DNA of 64,000 nucleotides from Rhodocyclaceae bacterium (GCA_030681195.1 JAUXXJ010000045.1:1-64000); one strand, 5' to 3'. Shown: positions 7,887 through 17,414, counted from the first letter of the stretch. Made by a program: numbers and translations. The notes: a model not told the origin generated them from the letters alone.

Positions 7887-10142
7887 TCAGTTACGTTGTG
7901 TGTGATCTTCCTTGAGCCGCGAAATACGCGTCACGGCGGGCAGGCGGCGCACACTCTTGAGAATGCGCGCCAGGTGCATGCGTCCACCGACCTGCAGGGT
8001 GAAATACAGCGAAGTGGTCGCCCCACTGTCATTATCCATGCGCACATCGGTGATATTCACCTCATGCTCGGCAATCGCGCTGGCGAGACGCCCCAACACG
8101 CCCGGCGCATTCTGGGCTACCACCATGATCAGCACCTCGAAGGGCCCAGCCGCCGCCGCATCCCATTCGACATCGATCCACTCCTTGCCGCCGCCCGGCC
8201 CACGCCCGGCCTTGCCGATGCGCAGATTCGGGCAGTCGTGGGTATGCACAATCAGTCCCTGCCCCGCCTTGATAATGCCGACAATCGGGTCGCCAGGAAT
8301 CGGCCGGCAGCAGCGCGCCAACTGCATGGCCATGCCTTGACTGCCGGCAATACGGATCGCGCCGGCACTCTGGGCGACCGACCCGCCGGAGGCGCGACCA
8401 TCGAGCAGACGGCGCGCCACGATGGCGGGCAAGCGCTTGCCGAGGCCAATATCGGTCAAGACTTCTTTCTGCGTCTTGCCCGAGAAAGTCCTGAGGAAAC
8501 GATGCCAGGCACTGCTGCCGAGCTCTTCCAGTCGATGGCCAAGATTGTGCAGCGCCTGCGACAGCAGATGCTCGCCCAGTGCGGCCGATTCGCCGTTCTG
8601 GCGGGTTTTCAGGAAATGGCGAATCTGCGCCCGCGCCTTGCCACTCTTGACGAAACCCAGCCAGTTGGGATTCGGCGCCGCATTCGGCGCGGTGACGATT
8701 TCGACGCGATCACCATTGCGCAACTCGGTGCGCAAGGGCATGTGTTCATGGTTGATCTTGCAGGCGATGCAGCGGTTGCCGATATCGGTGTGCACGGCGT
8801 AGGCGAAGTCAACGGCGGTCGCGCCACGACGCAGTGAAAGGATCTTGCCGGCGGGCGTGAACACATACACCTCGCCGGGGAATAGATCGACCTTCACATG
8901 CTCAAGAAACTCGGCGGAATCCGGCGTCGCCGTCTGCAAATCGATCAGTGATTGCAGCCACTGGTGCGTGGTGCGCTGCAGTTCGTTGAGGGTATCCTCA
9001 TCCTTGTAGAGCCAGTGCGACGCCACGCCAGATTCCGCGACGTGGTGCATTTCGCGCGTGCGGATCTGCAATTCGACCGGCATGCCATAGGGGCCAATCA
9101 GCGTCGTGTGCAAGGATTGGTAGCCGTTGACCTTGGGGATGGCGATGTAGTCCTTGAATTTGCCGGGCAGCGGTTTGAAGAGTCCATGCAGAGCGCCCAG
9201 CGCCAAGTAGCAGCTCGGCACATCGGCGACGATGATGCGGAAACCATAGATATCGAGCACCTGCGAGAAGGAGAGGCGCTTGTCGCGCATCTTGCGGTAG
9301 ATGCTGTAGAGGTGCTTCTCGCGCCCCATCACCTCGGCCTTGATCTGACATGCCGGCAGGCGCGCCACAACCGCCTCAAGCACTTTGCCAACGCCCTCGC
9401 GCCGATTACCACGTGCCGAACGCACCGCCTTGGCCAGCACCCGGTAGCGCAGCGGATTGGTGTTGCGAAAGGAAAGTTCCTGCAGCTCGCGATAGAGCGT
9501 ATTGAGACCGAGCCGGTTGGCGATCGGCGCATAAATTTCCAGCGTCTCGCGCGAGACGCGGCGACGCTTGTCCGGCCGCACGGCATCGAGCGTGCGCATG
9601 TTATGCAGACGATCGGCCAGCTTGATAAGAATGACGCGCACATCCTGCGCCATCGCCAACAGCATCTTGCGGAAATTCTCTGCCTGCGCTTCTTCGTAGG
9701 ACTGGTGCTCCAGTCGGTCGAGCTTGGAAACACCATCGACCAACTCGGCCGTCACCTTGCCGAAATCCTGCGCAATCTGCGCCTTGGTGATGTTCGTATC
9801 TTCCATCACGTCGTGCAGCAGTGCGGCCGTCAGCGCCTGCGGATCGAGCCGCCAGTGTGCCAGCGTTTCCGCCACGGCGAGCGGATGAGAAATGTAGGGG
9901 TCGCCGCTGGAACGGAACTGCCCACGGTGGGCATTGGCAGAGAAGTGGTAGGCCGCTTCGATCTGGTCGATGTCTTCCTGCTTCAGATAGGCATGCAACT
10001 GTGCCAGGAAGTGTTCGAGGTCTTCCGCCAAATCGACCGGCGGGTGCATATCGACGGGGATAATCGGCGGCGCGTCGCTATCGAACGGCGCAGCAGCGCC
10101 AGCAGGGCTACTCACCGAGGGAGACAGCGAAGCCGCCAGCAT
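7887..10142 (-). CDS. spoT: Bifunctional (p)ppGpp synthetase/hydrolase SpoT
   Basis: This enzyme makes and hydrolyses (p)ppGpp. The 751-residue protein shows an N-terminal HD hydrolase domain (HPLAVAETLAHW, then HDVMEDT at about residues 110-116), so it is hydrolase-competent. A synthetase domain follows (YGFRIIVAD, GKFKDYIAIPKVNGYQSLHTT), then a TGS domain (VYVFTPAGKI through VEIVTAPNAAPN), a zinc-finger-like region with CC (LARCCRPIPGD) and a C-terminal ACT domain. The first 40 or so residues are low-complexity; MHPPVDLAEDL is an alternative start. It follows rpoZ by 29 bases, the standard gammaproteobacterial and betaproteobacterial order. Confidence 0.95.
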   Translation of the reverse strand: MLAASLSPSVSSPAGAAAPFDSDAPPIIPVDMHPPVDLAEDLEHFLAQLHAYLKQEDIDQIEAAYHFSANAHRGQFRSSGDPYISHPLAVAETLAHWRLDPQALTAALLHDVMEDTNITKAQIAQDFGKVTAELVDGVSKLDRLEHQSYEEAQAENFRKMLLAMAQDVRVILIKLADRLHNMRTLDAVRPDKRRRVSRETLEIYAPIANRLGLNTLYRELQELSFRNTNPLRYRVLAKAVRSARGNRREGVGKVLEAVVARLPACQIKAEVMGREKHLYSIYRKMRDKRLSFSQVLDIYGFRIIVADVPSCYLALGALHGLFKPLPGKFKDYIAIPKVNGYQSLHTTLIGPYGMPVELQIRTREMHHVAESGVASHWLYKDEDTLNELQRTTHQWLQSLIDLQTATPDSAEFLEHVKVDLFPGEVYVFTPAGKILSLRRGATAVDFAYAVHTDIGNRCIACKINHEHMPLRTELRNGDRVEIVTAPNAAPNPNWLGFVKSGKARAQIRHFLKTRQNGESAALGEHLLSQALHNLGHRLEELGSSAWHRFLRTFSGKTQKEVLTDIGLGKRLPAIVARRLLDGRASGGSVAQSAGAIRIAGSQGMAMQLARCCRPIPGDPIVGIIKAGQGLIVHTHDCPNLRIGKAGRGPGGGKEWIDVEWDAAAAGPFEVLIMVVAQNAPGVLGRLASAIAEHEVNITDVRMDNDSGATTSLYFTLQVGGRMHLARILKSVRRLPAVTRISRLKEDHTQRN

Positions 10143-10171
10143 GGCTATCCCCCATCCCCTAGGTCATCGCG

Positions 10172-10378
10172 TCAGGGCTGTGCGCGATGCAGAATTTCGA
10201 CGCCGTACTTGCCTTCCGCCAGTTCGCGCAGTGCCAGAACGGTGGCCTTGTCATTGTTGATCTCGACTTGAGGCGTACTGCCCAGGGTGATCTGGCGTGC
10301 ACGATAAGTCGCTGCCAGGGTCATCTGGAAACGGTTGGGGATTTGCTTCAGACAGTCTTCGACAGTAATGCGAGCCAT
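10172..10378 (-). CDS. rpoZ: RNA polymerase omega subunit
   Basis: Omega assists folding of beta' and is part of a ppGpp binding site. The 68-residue protein begins [17 protein letters not shown] and contains [16 protein letters not shown], both family hallmarks. The ATG at 10378 gives the conserved MARIT start; an upstream in-frame start adds eight unconserved residues. It lies 20 bases downstream of gmk and upstream of spoT. Confidence 0.95.
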   Translation of the reverse strand: MARITVEDCLKQIPNRFQMTLAATYRARQITLGSTPQVEINNDKATVLALRELAEGKYGVEILHRAQP

Positions 10379-10398
10379 ATAATTAATCCTTTTAATAT

Positions 10399-11049
10399 TC
10401 AACAGGATGACAAGAAACGAAAGACATCGGGGTGGCGAATGCGCTGGCGCGAAAAGTTCAGGCGCGACGCCTGCACGGCAGCGGCCAAGTCCCCCAGAGC
10501 CTCCTGCAAGTCATTGTTGATTATAACAAAATCGAACTCATCCACATGACGAAGTTCACCCAATGCGGCGGCCACGCGGCGCTGGATCACTTCCTCGCTG
10601 TCTTGGCCACGGCCACGCAAACGGCGTTCCAGTTCCCCGATCGAGGGCGGCACGATGAAAATCGTCACCGCCTGCGGCATCAACTGGCGCACCTGCTGGG
10701 CACCCTGCCAGTCGATTTCCAACAGCGTGTCGCGACCGGCGCGCATTTCATCCTCAAGCCAAGTGCGCGAGGTGCCATAAAAGTTGCCATGCACCTCGGC
10801 CCATTCGAGAAACTCGCCACGCTCGCGCATCGCCAGAAATGTCTGGATATCGATGAAGTGATAGTCCTTGCCGCTCACCTCTCCGGGACGCGGCTGGCGC
10901 GTGGTGTAGGAAATTGAATGATGGATGCCCTGATCATGGTCCATCAACATTTTGACCAGCGTCGTCTTGCCCGCCCCGGAGGGCGCCGAGACAACAAACA
11001 GGGCACCGGCGGTGGTTGGCTCCGCAGAGGGATCGTTATTAACATTCAT
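10399..11049 (-). CDS. gmk: Guanylate kinase
   Basis: It phosphorylates GMP to GDP. The 216-residue protein has the P-loop [10 protein letters not shown] (about residues 21-30), the GMP-binding segment [11 protein letters not shown] and GKDYHFID, followed by the lid region [16 protein letters not shown]. Gene order gmk-rpoZ-spoT is conserved. In many relatives yicC is immediately upstream of gmk; here about 7 kb of antiporter genes separates them. Confidence 0.95.
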   Translation of the reverse strand: MNVNNDPSAEPTTAGALFVVSAPSGAGKTTLVKMLMDHDQGIHHSISYTTRQPRPGEVSGKDYHFIDIQTFLAMRERGEFLEWAEVHGNFYGTSRTWLEDEMRAGRDTLLEIDWQGAQQVRQLMPQAVTIFIVPPSIGELERRLRGRGQDSEEVIQRRVAAALGELRHVDEFDFVIINNDLQEALGDLAAAVQASRLNFSRQRIRHPDVFRFLSSC

Positions 11050-11154
11050 ATACGGAGCTTACTCCTGATTGGACTTGGGGGCTGGCACTCACACATGGAC
11101 AGAATGCAAAGCCTAGATCTGAAGATGCAATTGCCGTCGGATAATGGGTTACGG

Positions 11155-12855
11155 CTACTTGAGGTAATACAGGGCAAGGTTTGCCAGCAGCATGACCATG
11201 ACCCAAAGTGCCATGCTGCCGGTCGGCCACGAGCGCATCAGCATCCCCTCGGGGCGACGGTGACGGACAAGAATGTCGGCGATGGCGAGACGGCGAGCCT
11301 TGATCGCTTCACCCAACCCGGCGCGGGTTTCGGTCAGGGCGAGGCGGAAGGATTTGACGGCCTCCATGCCGGCAACGCGATAGGCCCAGTCGAAGTCGAG
11401 ATTCACCGAGCGCAGTTCGGGCGGATAGATGCGCGTCCACATCAGCACCGAGAAGGCCAGCGCCGAGAACATCAGCAGTTGCAATTGCGCCAGCACGTGA
11501 GAGGCGGTATAGGGCGCGTAGTCGACCGGATAGGGCAGCAGGGCATACAGTGGCCCCGGCATCACGCCGATGCCGATGCACAGAAACGCGGCAATCCCCA
11601 TCGCCACCAGCATGTTCATCGGCGCTTCCTTGCAGCGCTTGCCGGAGTCGTGGGCGAAGAAGGCGAAATAGGGAATCTTGATGCCCGAGTGGTGGAACAC
11701 ACCGGCCGAGGCGAACAGCAACACGGCCCAAGTAAAGACGTAGGCTTCGTAGCCAGCGGCCGAGACGATCATCGACTTGCTGACAAAACCGGAAAACAGC
11801 GGCACGCCGGAAATCGAGGCGGCGCCGATGATGCAGAAGACCGTGGTGAGCGGCATCGACTTGTAAAGCCCGCCGAGTTCCGAGCCCTTGACCGTGCCGA
11901 CGCGATAGAGCACCGCACCCATGGACATGAACAGCAGCGCCTTGTAGAGGATGTGCGTGAAGGCGTGTGCGGCCGTGCCGTTGAGCGCCAGTTCGGTACC
12001 AATGCCAATACCGACCACCATGAAACCGAGCTGGTTGTTGAGGCTGTAGGCCAGCACCTTGCGCAGGTCGTTCTCGATCACGGCATAGAAGATCGGGAAG
12101 GCGGTCATCAGCGCGCCGATGGGGATCAGCAGTTCGGTGCCGGCAAAGCCGCGCGCCAGCGCATAGACGGCCAGCTTGGTGGTGAAGGCGGAAAGAAACA
12201 CCGTGCCGACTTCCGAGGCTTCCGGATAAGCATCCTGCAGCCAGTTGTGCAGAAAGGGGAAGGCACACTTGATGCCGAAGGCGAGGAAGATCAGCCAGCC
12301 GCCGGGCGCGTCGAGGCCGATGTGGTTGAAGGCGAGTGAACCGGTGGCGTTCCACTGGATCAGGGCACCGAAGAACAGCAGCATGCCGGAGGCGATCTGC
12401 ATGATCAGGTAGCGCATGCCCGCCTTGAAGGCGGTCTGGCGGTTGCCGCCGGCCCAGACGAGGAATACCGAGGTGATGGCGGTGAGCTCCCAGTAGACGA
12501 ACAGCGTCATCAGGTCGCCGGCGAACACGGCGCCAATGGCGCTGCCGGCATACAGAAAGCCGGCGGTCGCCTGCAGCGGCGAGCGCACGTGCAGCGCGTA
12601 GATCGCCGAAATTAGCGTGGCGATCATGAAAATCCAGCCGAACACCATGCTCCAGCGGTCGACACGCAGCGTCACCAGTTGCTGGCCGATGAACTGCACC
12701 ACGCCGAAATCGCCGGCTGTCAGTTGCGACAGGTGGAACAGGCCGAGCAGCGGCAACAGCACCAGATAGGCCGAGCGCAGCCGGCCGGGCAGCAGGGGGA
12801 TCAGCAGGCTGCCGGCGATCAGCGTCAGGCCGGGCGAGATCTCAGCGATCGTCAT
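11155..12855 (-). CDS. Mrp/complex I-type proton pump subunit (third D/L-family paralogue)
   Basis: This 566-residue polytopic protein belongs to the NuoL/M/N-MrpA/D superfamily. It carries the helix-5 Glu in FVYWELTAITS and the helix-7 Lys in GIKCAFPFLHNWL, followed by the second conserved Lys in SAFTTKLAVYALARG, so the proton path residues are kept. The extended C-terminus has additional helices and a soluble stretch. It is the last gene of the antiporter operon and overlaps the small membrane gene upstream by 14 bases. It could act as an MrpA-like pump subunit; the exact role is inference. Confidence 0.85.
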   Translation of the reverse strand: MTIAEISPGLTLIAGSLLIPLLPGRLRSAYLVLLPLLGLFHLSQLTAGDFGVVQFIGQQLVTLRVDRWSMVFGWIFMIATLISAIYALHVRSPLQATAGFLYAGSAIGAVFAGDLMTLFVYWELTAITSVFLVWAGGNRQTAFKAGMRYLIMQIASGMLLFFGALIQWNATGSLAFNHIGLDAPGGWLIFLAFGIKCAFPFLHNWLQDAYPEASEVGTVFLSAFTTKLAVYALARGFAGTELLIPIGALMTAFPIFYAVIENDLRKVLAYSLNNQLGFMVVGIGIGTELALNGTAAHAFTHILYKALLFMSMGAVLYRVGTVKGSELGGLYKSMPLTTVFCIIGAASISGVPLFSGFVSKSMIVSAAGYEAYVFTWAVLLFASAGVFHHSGIKIPYFAFFAHDSGKRCKEAPMNMLVAMGIAAFLCIGIGVMPGPLYALLPYPVDYAPYTASHVLAQLQLLMFSALAFSVLMWTRIYPPELRSVNLDFDWAYRVAGMEAVKSFRLALTETRAGLGEAIKARRLAIADILVRHRRPEGMLMRSWPTGSMALWVMVMLLANLALYYLK

Positions 12856-13105
12856 AGTAGTTTTCCGGCCGGATCAGCACGCACCGCAGCAACTTGGCTG
12901 CCAGCACCAGTACAACGCAGGCGATCAGGCCGTAGAAGCCATGAAAGCCAAAGAAATGCTCGATCTCGACTTCTCCGTGTTTGTCGATGAAGAGTTCCGC
13001 CAGCAGCAGCAGGCCGCAGGCGATCCACACCGAGTAATAAATCTTGCGGACGTTCTCGGCGCGATCCAGCCAGCGCGGTGTTTCGTTCGGATGCGGTGCG
13101 TTCAT
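12842..13105 (-). CDS. Small two-helix membrane protein in antiporter operon
   Basis: The 87-residue product has a hydrophilic N-terminus (about residues 1-22), a helix around 23-40, a charged loop with HGEVEIEHFF, a second helix around 52-72, and a basic tail. I do not recognise a named family. It sits between two pump-type subunits (7 bases after one, overlapping the other), so it is probably an accessory subunit of the complex. Confidence 0.7.
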   Translation of the reverse strand: MNAPHPNETPRWLDRAENVRKIYYSVWIACGLLLLAELFIDKHGEVEIEHFFGFHGFYGLIACVVLVLAAKLLRCVLIRPENYYDDR

Positions 13106-13112
13106 GGTCGGA

Positions 13113-14579
13113 TCACTCGGGCATCGCTTTCAGCGAGGCGGCAACACCCTCGGCGAGACGCAGGGCGGTATCGGGGAAGAAGAACATCGCTGTCGTTAAC
13201 ACGGCGGTGAAGGTAAGCGCAATAAGCATCGGCAGGGGCGCTTCGCCATGCGGATGCTGTTCGGCCTCCGCCGACAGTGGCCGGAAGAAGGCGCGATGCA
13301 CGATCGGCAGGAAGTAGGCGGCATTAAGCAGCGTACTGGCGAGAATGACGGCGGCGGCGAGCACGTTCTGCGTCGCCCAGGCGCCGGACATGATGAACCA
13401 CTTGCTGATGAAGCCGGCGAAAGGCGGAATGCCGATCAGCGACAAGGCGCCGACGGTGAAGGCCGCCATCGTCCAGGGCATACGTTTGCCGATGCCATCC
13501 AACTGACTGACCTCGGTTTTGTGCGCGGCGGTGTAGATGGAGCCGGCGGCGAAGAACAGGGTGATCTTGCCGAAAGCATGCGCGGCGATATGCAGCGCGG
13601 CGCCGACAATGGACAACGGCGCGAGGATGGCGGCGGCGAGGATAACGTAGGACAACTGGCTCACTGTCGAGTAGGCAAGCCGGCGCTTCAGGTTGTCGGC
13701 GTTCAGTGCGACGATGGAGGCGGCAATGATGGTGAAACCGCTGATGGCGACCAGCCAGTCGGTGGCGCCGGTCAGCGTGTCAATGCCGAAGACATAGACG
13801 ACGACCTTGACCACCGAGAACACGCCCGCCTTGACCACCGCCACGGCGTGCAAGAGCGCCGAGACCGGCGTCGGCGCGACCATCGCGGCGGGCAACCAGC
13901 GATGGAAGGGCATCAGCGCCGCCTTGCCGATGCCGAACATGAACAGCGCCAGCAGAATCGCCACCTCGCCCTTGTCCATGTTCGCCGGCAGGATGCCACC
14001 TGCTTGAAACTCTGTTGTGCCGGTGAGATGCCAGACGTAGATCACCGCCGGCAGCAGGAAGAGGATCGAGGTGCCCATCAGGATGGCCAGATAGGTCCGT
14101 CCGCCCGCGCGCGCCTTGTCGGTGCCGGCGTGGGTGACCAGCGGGTAGGTCATCAGCGTCAGCAATTCGTAGAACAGAAACAGCGTCAGCAGGTTCGCGG
14201 CGAAGGCGATGGCCAGCGCGGAGGCCAGCGAGAGCGCGAAGCAGACGTAAAAGCGCGTCTGGTGCTTTTCGTCATTGCCGCGCATGTAGCCGATCGAATA
14301 GACCGAATTGACGATCCACAGCCCGGAAGCAATCAGGCCAAAGAGCATGCCGAGCGGCTCGACCTTGAAGGCGATACTCAGGCCGGGGAGGATTTCGAAC
14401 AGGACCAGCTCCGGCCGTTCGCCCGCCAGCACCGGGTCGAGCAACTGCAGCACCGTACCGAACAGCAGCACGGCGGTGGCCAGCGTGATGCTCTCGCGCA
14501 GGTTGGGCGATTTACCCGCCAGCGCGATGCCGACGGCGCCGAGCAACGGAATGACGAAAGCCAAGGCCAGCGCGCTCAT
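13113..14579 (-). CDS. Mrp/complex I-type proton pump subunit (second D/L-family paralogue)
   Basis: This 488-residue polytopic protein has the superfamily residues Glu in LFLFYELLTLMTYP and Lys in GIGKAALMPFHRWLPAAMVAPTP, followed by a second Lys in VAVVKAGVFS, which are the proton-translocating positions of NuoL/M/N and MrpA/D. The start MSALALAFVIPLLGA at 14579 overlaps the stop of the preceding subunit by four bases. The Pro-Thr-Pro-Val-Ser-Ala segment after HRWLP is more like NuoL/MrpA than MrpD. Confidence 0.88.
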   Translation of the reverse strand: MSALALAFVIPLLGAVGIALAGKSPNLRESITLATAVLLFGTVLQLLDPVLAGERPELVLFEILPGLSIAFKVEPLGMLFGLIASGLWIVNSVYSIGYMRGNDEKHQTRFYVCFALSLASALAIAFAANLLTLFLFYELLTLMTYPLVTHAGTDKARAGGRTYLAILMGTSILFLLPAVIYVWHLTGTTEFQAGGILPANMDKGEVAILLALFMFGIGKAALMPFHRWLPAAMVAPTPVSALLHAVAVVKAGVFSVVKVVVYVFGIDTLTGATDWLVAISGFTIIAASIVALNADNLKRRLAYSTVSQLSYVILAAAILAPLSIVGAALHIAAHAFGKITLFFAAGSIYTAAHKTEVSQLDGIGKRMPWTMAAFTVGALSLIGIPPFAGFISKWFIMSGAWATQNVLAAAVILASTLLNAAYFLPIVHRAFFRPLSAEAEQHPHGEAPLPMLIALTFTAVLTTAMFFFPDTALRLAEGVAASLKAMPE

Positions 14580-16078
14580 CGGCCGACCTTGACGAGTTGC
14601 TGCGCGGCTTCGGTGGCCGTGCCGACGGTGAAGGAAGTATCGAGGCCGAACCAGATCGTGCCGATGACCAGAATCCAGGCGGGAATCAGCATGGATAGCG
14701 GTGCTTCCTGCCTTGTCGTCCCCTCGGGGGCCGGCTTGAAGTAAGCGACTTCGACGAAGCGCCAGACATAGGCGATGGCGAGCAGGGAGCTGAGCAGGAT
14801 CGCGCCGACGATCCAGAACTGACCCTTCTCCAGCGCCGCGAGAATCAAATACCACTTGCTGACAAAGCCCGCCGTTCCCGGCACACCGATAAGACTCAAA
14901 CCGGCGATAACGATACCGAAGCAGGTGAGCGGCATACGCTTGGCCAGCCCGGCCAGCCGGTCAAAAGTCGGCGCTGGCGGGACGGCGCCGGCTTTCGCAA
15001 GACCGAGCACCATGCCGCCGATCAGCAGGAAGATCGCCGCCTTGGTAATGCCGTGATTGAACAGGTGCAGGATAGCAGCGTTGAGACCATTGACGCTGTC
15101 GAAGGACATGCCGAGCGTGATGTAACCGATCTGGCCGACGCTCGAATAGGCGAACAGACGCTTGAGATTGTCCTGGAAGATGGCGGTGAAACTCGCCACA
15201 AACATCGCCGCCAGCGACAGCAGCAGGAGAATCTGCGGCAGCGGCAGTTTCTCGAAAATCAGGGATTCACCGAACACCGAGTACCAGAAACGGATCAGCA
15301 CATAGACCGACACCTTGGTCGCCGTAGCAGCGAGGAAGGCGGTGACGGCCGAGGGTGCATAGGTGTAGGCGTTGGGCAGCCACTGGTGCAGCGGGAACAG
15401 GGCCAGTTTGAGCGAGACGCCGACGGTGATGAAGGCCAGCGCGGCGAGCACCGGGCGCGAGCTTTCAACCGCGCGCAGTCGCTCGGCCATGTCGACAAGA
15501 TTGAGTGTGCCGGTCGTCAGGTAGAGGAAGCCGATGCCGATGACGATGAAGGTGGCGCCGATGCTGCCCATGATCAGGTAGCGGTAGGCGGCGGCCAGCG
15601 CACGCCGGTCGCGGCCCATGGCAATCAGCACATAGGTGGACAGCGAAGAAATTTCGAGGAAGACAAAGATATTGAAGGCATCGCCGGTGATGACGATGCC
15701 GAGCAACCCGGTGAGGCAGAGGCCGAACATCGCGTAGTAAAGATAGTGCAGGTCGCGCGGAACTTCGCGTTCGATACTGGCGCGGCTGTAGGGCAGCACA
15801 ATGGCGGCGATGCCGGAAACCAGCAGCAGGACGAAGCTGGCCAGACGGTCAACGCGGTACTCGATGCCCCAGGGGGGCGGCCAACTGCCGATGTGGTAAG
15901 AAATGGTGCCGCTCTCGCCAACCTGAAGCCACAGGCCGATAGCGATGGCGAAAGCCGCCCAGGCGCCAGCGGTGACGATGGCAAAGGCGAAGCCGCCGTG
16001 GCGCAGCAGCACGGCCAGCGGGGCCGACAGCAGTGGCAGGACCACCTGCAGGGCTGGCAGATGGACGGAGAGGCTCAT
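14576..16078 (-). CDS. mnhD: Cation/proton antiporter subunit D (MrpD/MnhD-like)
   Basis: This 500-residue polytopic pump subunit has the conserved helix-5 Glu (FVFLEISSLSTYVLIA) and helix-7 Lys (SLKLALFPLHQWLPNAY) of MrpD/NuoN proteins, plus a second Lys (ATATKVSVYVLIRF). It directly follows subunit C with a four-base overlap, as expected for MrpD. An exact copy of the dispersed element lies in a loop of this protein (segment [12 protein letters not shown]), where the family normally has a shorter linker before AGLAKRMP. Confidence 0.9.
   Translation of the reverse strand: MSLSVHLPALQVVLPLLSAPLAVLLRHGGFAFAIVTAGAWAAFAIAIGLWLQVGESGTISYHIGSWPPPWGIEYRVDRLASFVLLLVSGIAAIVLPYSRASIEREVPRDLHYLYYAMFGLCLTGLLGIVITGDAFNIFVFLEISSLSTYVLIAMGRDRRALAAAYRYLIMGSIGATFIVIGIGFLYLTTGTLNLVDMAERLRAVESSRPVLAALAFITVGVSLKLALFPLHQWLPNAYTYAPSAVTAFLAATATKVSVYVLIRFWYSVFGESLIFEKLPLPQILLLLSLAAMFVASFTAIFQDNLKRLFAYSSVGQIGYITLGMSFDSVNGLNAAILHLFNHGITKAAIFLLIGGMVLGLAKAGAVPPAPTFDRLAGLAKRMPLTCFGIVIAGLSLIGVPGTAGFVSKWYLILAALEKGQFWIVGAILLSSLLAIAYVWRFVEVAYFKPAPEGTTRQEAPLSMLIPAWILVIGTIWFGLDTSFTVGTATEAAQQLVKVGR
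14963..14994 (+). repeat. Dispersed element, exact core plus near-complete palindrome, in antiporter subunit gene
   Basis: Bases 14963-14986 match the exact consensus; the following GCCGGCTTT completes an imperfect inverted repeat with the left arm AAAGTCGGCGC (one mismatch). The gene is on the minus strand, where the element encodes PPAPTFDR. Confidence 0.85.
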
Positions 16079-16461
16079 GATCTCACGTCCTCTGCTACTT
16101 GCACCGCGTTGTCGGCGGCGATAATTTCGTCTTCCTCGATGGTGCCGTAGGTTTCGCGAATGCGCACGGTGATGGCGAGGCCAAGGGCCAGCGTGGCGAC
16201 GCCGACGACGATGGCGGTGAGGATCAGCACATGCGGCAACGGATTGGAGTAGACCGTGTATTGCGGCGCGAGGATCGGTGCCGTGCCGCCGATCAGCTTG
16301 CCCGGCGCGATGTAGAGCAGATACACCGAGGTCTGGAACACCGACAGGCCGACCAGCTTCTTGATCAGGTTACCGCGCGCCATCACCACGTAGAGGCCCG
16401 CCACCATCAGGAAGACGGTGACGATATAGCTGAAATGTTCGACCACGCCGCCGCTGCTCAT
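16075..16461 (-). CDS. mnhC: Cation/proton antiporter subunit C (MrpC/MnhC; NuoK-like)
   Basis: This 128-residue protein has three predicted helices and the NuoK/MrpC signature: GLYVVMARGNLIKKLVGLSVFQT, then NPLPHVLILTAIVVGVATLALGLA, where LTAIVVG is strongly conserved. The Leu-Thr-Ala motif and the four-base overlaps with subunits B and D support the call. Confidence 0.92.
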   Translation of the reverse strand: MSSGGVVEHFSYIVTVFLMVAGLYVVMARGNLIKKLVGLSVFQTSVYLLYIAPGKLIGGTAPILAPQYTVYSNPLPHVLILTAIVVGVATLALGLAITVRIRETYGTIEEDEIIAADNAVQVAEDVRS

Positions 16462-16892
16462 TCCTCGTTGCCTTCGCTCTGGCCGCGCGAGGCGAACATG
16501 TAGAAGATCTTCAACATCACGCCGCAGACGGTAATGGCGACGCCGGCTTCGACCCAGAAGATGCCGCGATGCTGGCCGTGAATCGGGTCCTGGTCGAGCA
16601 CAAAATAGTCAAGGAAGTTGCCACCGAGCAGCAGACCGGCAACGCCGACACCGGCATAGAGCAGCACGCCGGCCGCGAGCATGGTTTCGACCAGACGGTC
16701 CGGCACAACCTGGCGCGTCTTGTCGAGACCGAAGATGAGGGCGTAAAAAACGATACCCGCCGCGAAAATCGTGCCGGCCTGGAAGCCGCCACCCGGCCCG
16801 AAATCGCCATGAAACTGGACGTAGAGGGCAAACAGCAGGATGAAGGGGATCAGCAGCTTGCCGACCACGCGCAGGACGAGACTACTTTCCAT
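16458..16892 (-). CDS. mnhB: Cation/proton antiporter subunit B (MrpB/MnhB)
   Basis: This 144-residue, four-helix protein has the family signature FGPGGGFQAGTIFAAG, typical of MrpB and MbhF. It overlaps mnhC by four bases and the MbhD/E-like subunit upstream by 11 bases. Confidence 0.92.
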   Translation of the reverse strand: MESSLVLRVVGKLLIPFILLFALYVQFHGDFGPGGGFQAGTIFAAGIVFYALIFGLDKTRQVVPDRLVETMLAAGVLLYAGVGVAGLLLGGNFLDYFVLDQDPIHGQHRGIFWVEAGVAITVCGVMLKIFYMFASRGQSEGNEE

Positions 16893-17397
16893 CGCTGCTC
16901 CCCTCGGATTTGGGATGCTTGCGCCGCCGCAACAAGGCGATGATGCCGGCGCCGGCAGTAAACACCACTGTGGTTTCGCCGAGGGTGTCGTAGCTGCGGA
17001 AGCTGGCTAGCACGGCAGTGACGACGTTGGGCACATCGATCTCGTTCTGCAGGTAGCGCGGCACGACGTGTTGATGGATTGGCGCGTTCGGATCGGCGAA
17101 ATCGGGCAGCCCCAGGGCGCCGTAGATCAACACGGCAGCGGTGGCAACCGAGAGCAGCAGGGGCAACCAAGGGCGATGCGCCGGTTTGGCTTCCTCGCTC
17201 TTGCACAGGTGCAAGGCGCCGAGCAGCAGCACGGTAGACACGCCGGCACCAACGGCCGCCTCGGTCATGGCCACATCCACCGCGTCGAGGGCGACCAGCA
17301 CGGTGGCCATCAGGAAGCTGTAGATGCCGGACAGCACGACCACGGCGAACAGGTTAGGGGTGCGCGCCAGCACCCATACCGAGCAGGCCATCAACAC
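16882..17397 (-). CDS. MrpA C-terminal-like subunit (DUF4040, MbhD/MbhE-type)
   Basis: This 171-residue membrane protein has an N-terminal DUF4040/MbhD-like part (VALDAVDVAMTEAAVGAGVSTVLLLGAL, quoted in two pieces: VALDAVDVAMTEAAVG, then AGVSTVLLLGAL). The C-terminal MbhE-like part contains PNVVTAVLASFRSYDTLGE followed by a final helix. In classical Mrp systems these are the C-terminal domains of MrpA; here they are a separate gene. The start is uncertain: GTG 17397 lacks a ribosome-binding site, while AGGGAG (17435-17440) sits seven bases before an in-frame ATC at 17427 that would add ten residues. Confidence 0.85.
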   Translation of the reverse strand: MLMACSVWVLARTPNLFAVVVLSGIYSFLMATVLVALDAVDVAMTEAAVGAGVSTVLLLGALHLCKSEEAKPAHRPWLPLLLSVATAAVLIYGALGLPDFADPNAPIHQHVVPRYLQNEIDVPNVVTAVLASFRSYDTLGETTVVFTAGAGIIALLRRRKHPKSEGSSDGK

Positions 17398-17414
17398 CAG
17401 CAGGACGTTGATGA

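Noticed and set aside
8952..10271. Plus-strand open frame opposite spoT (about 439 codons)
   Set aside because: Shadow of spoT; no motifs, composition typical of antisense GC-rich frames.
10918..14744. Long plus-strand open frames over the antiporter genes (up to about 500 codons)
   Set aside because: Low-complexity Arg/Gln/His/Gly composition, no motifs, and complete overlap with clear membrane subunits on the other strand.
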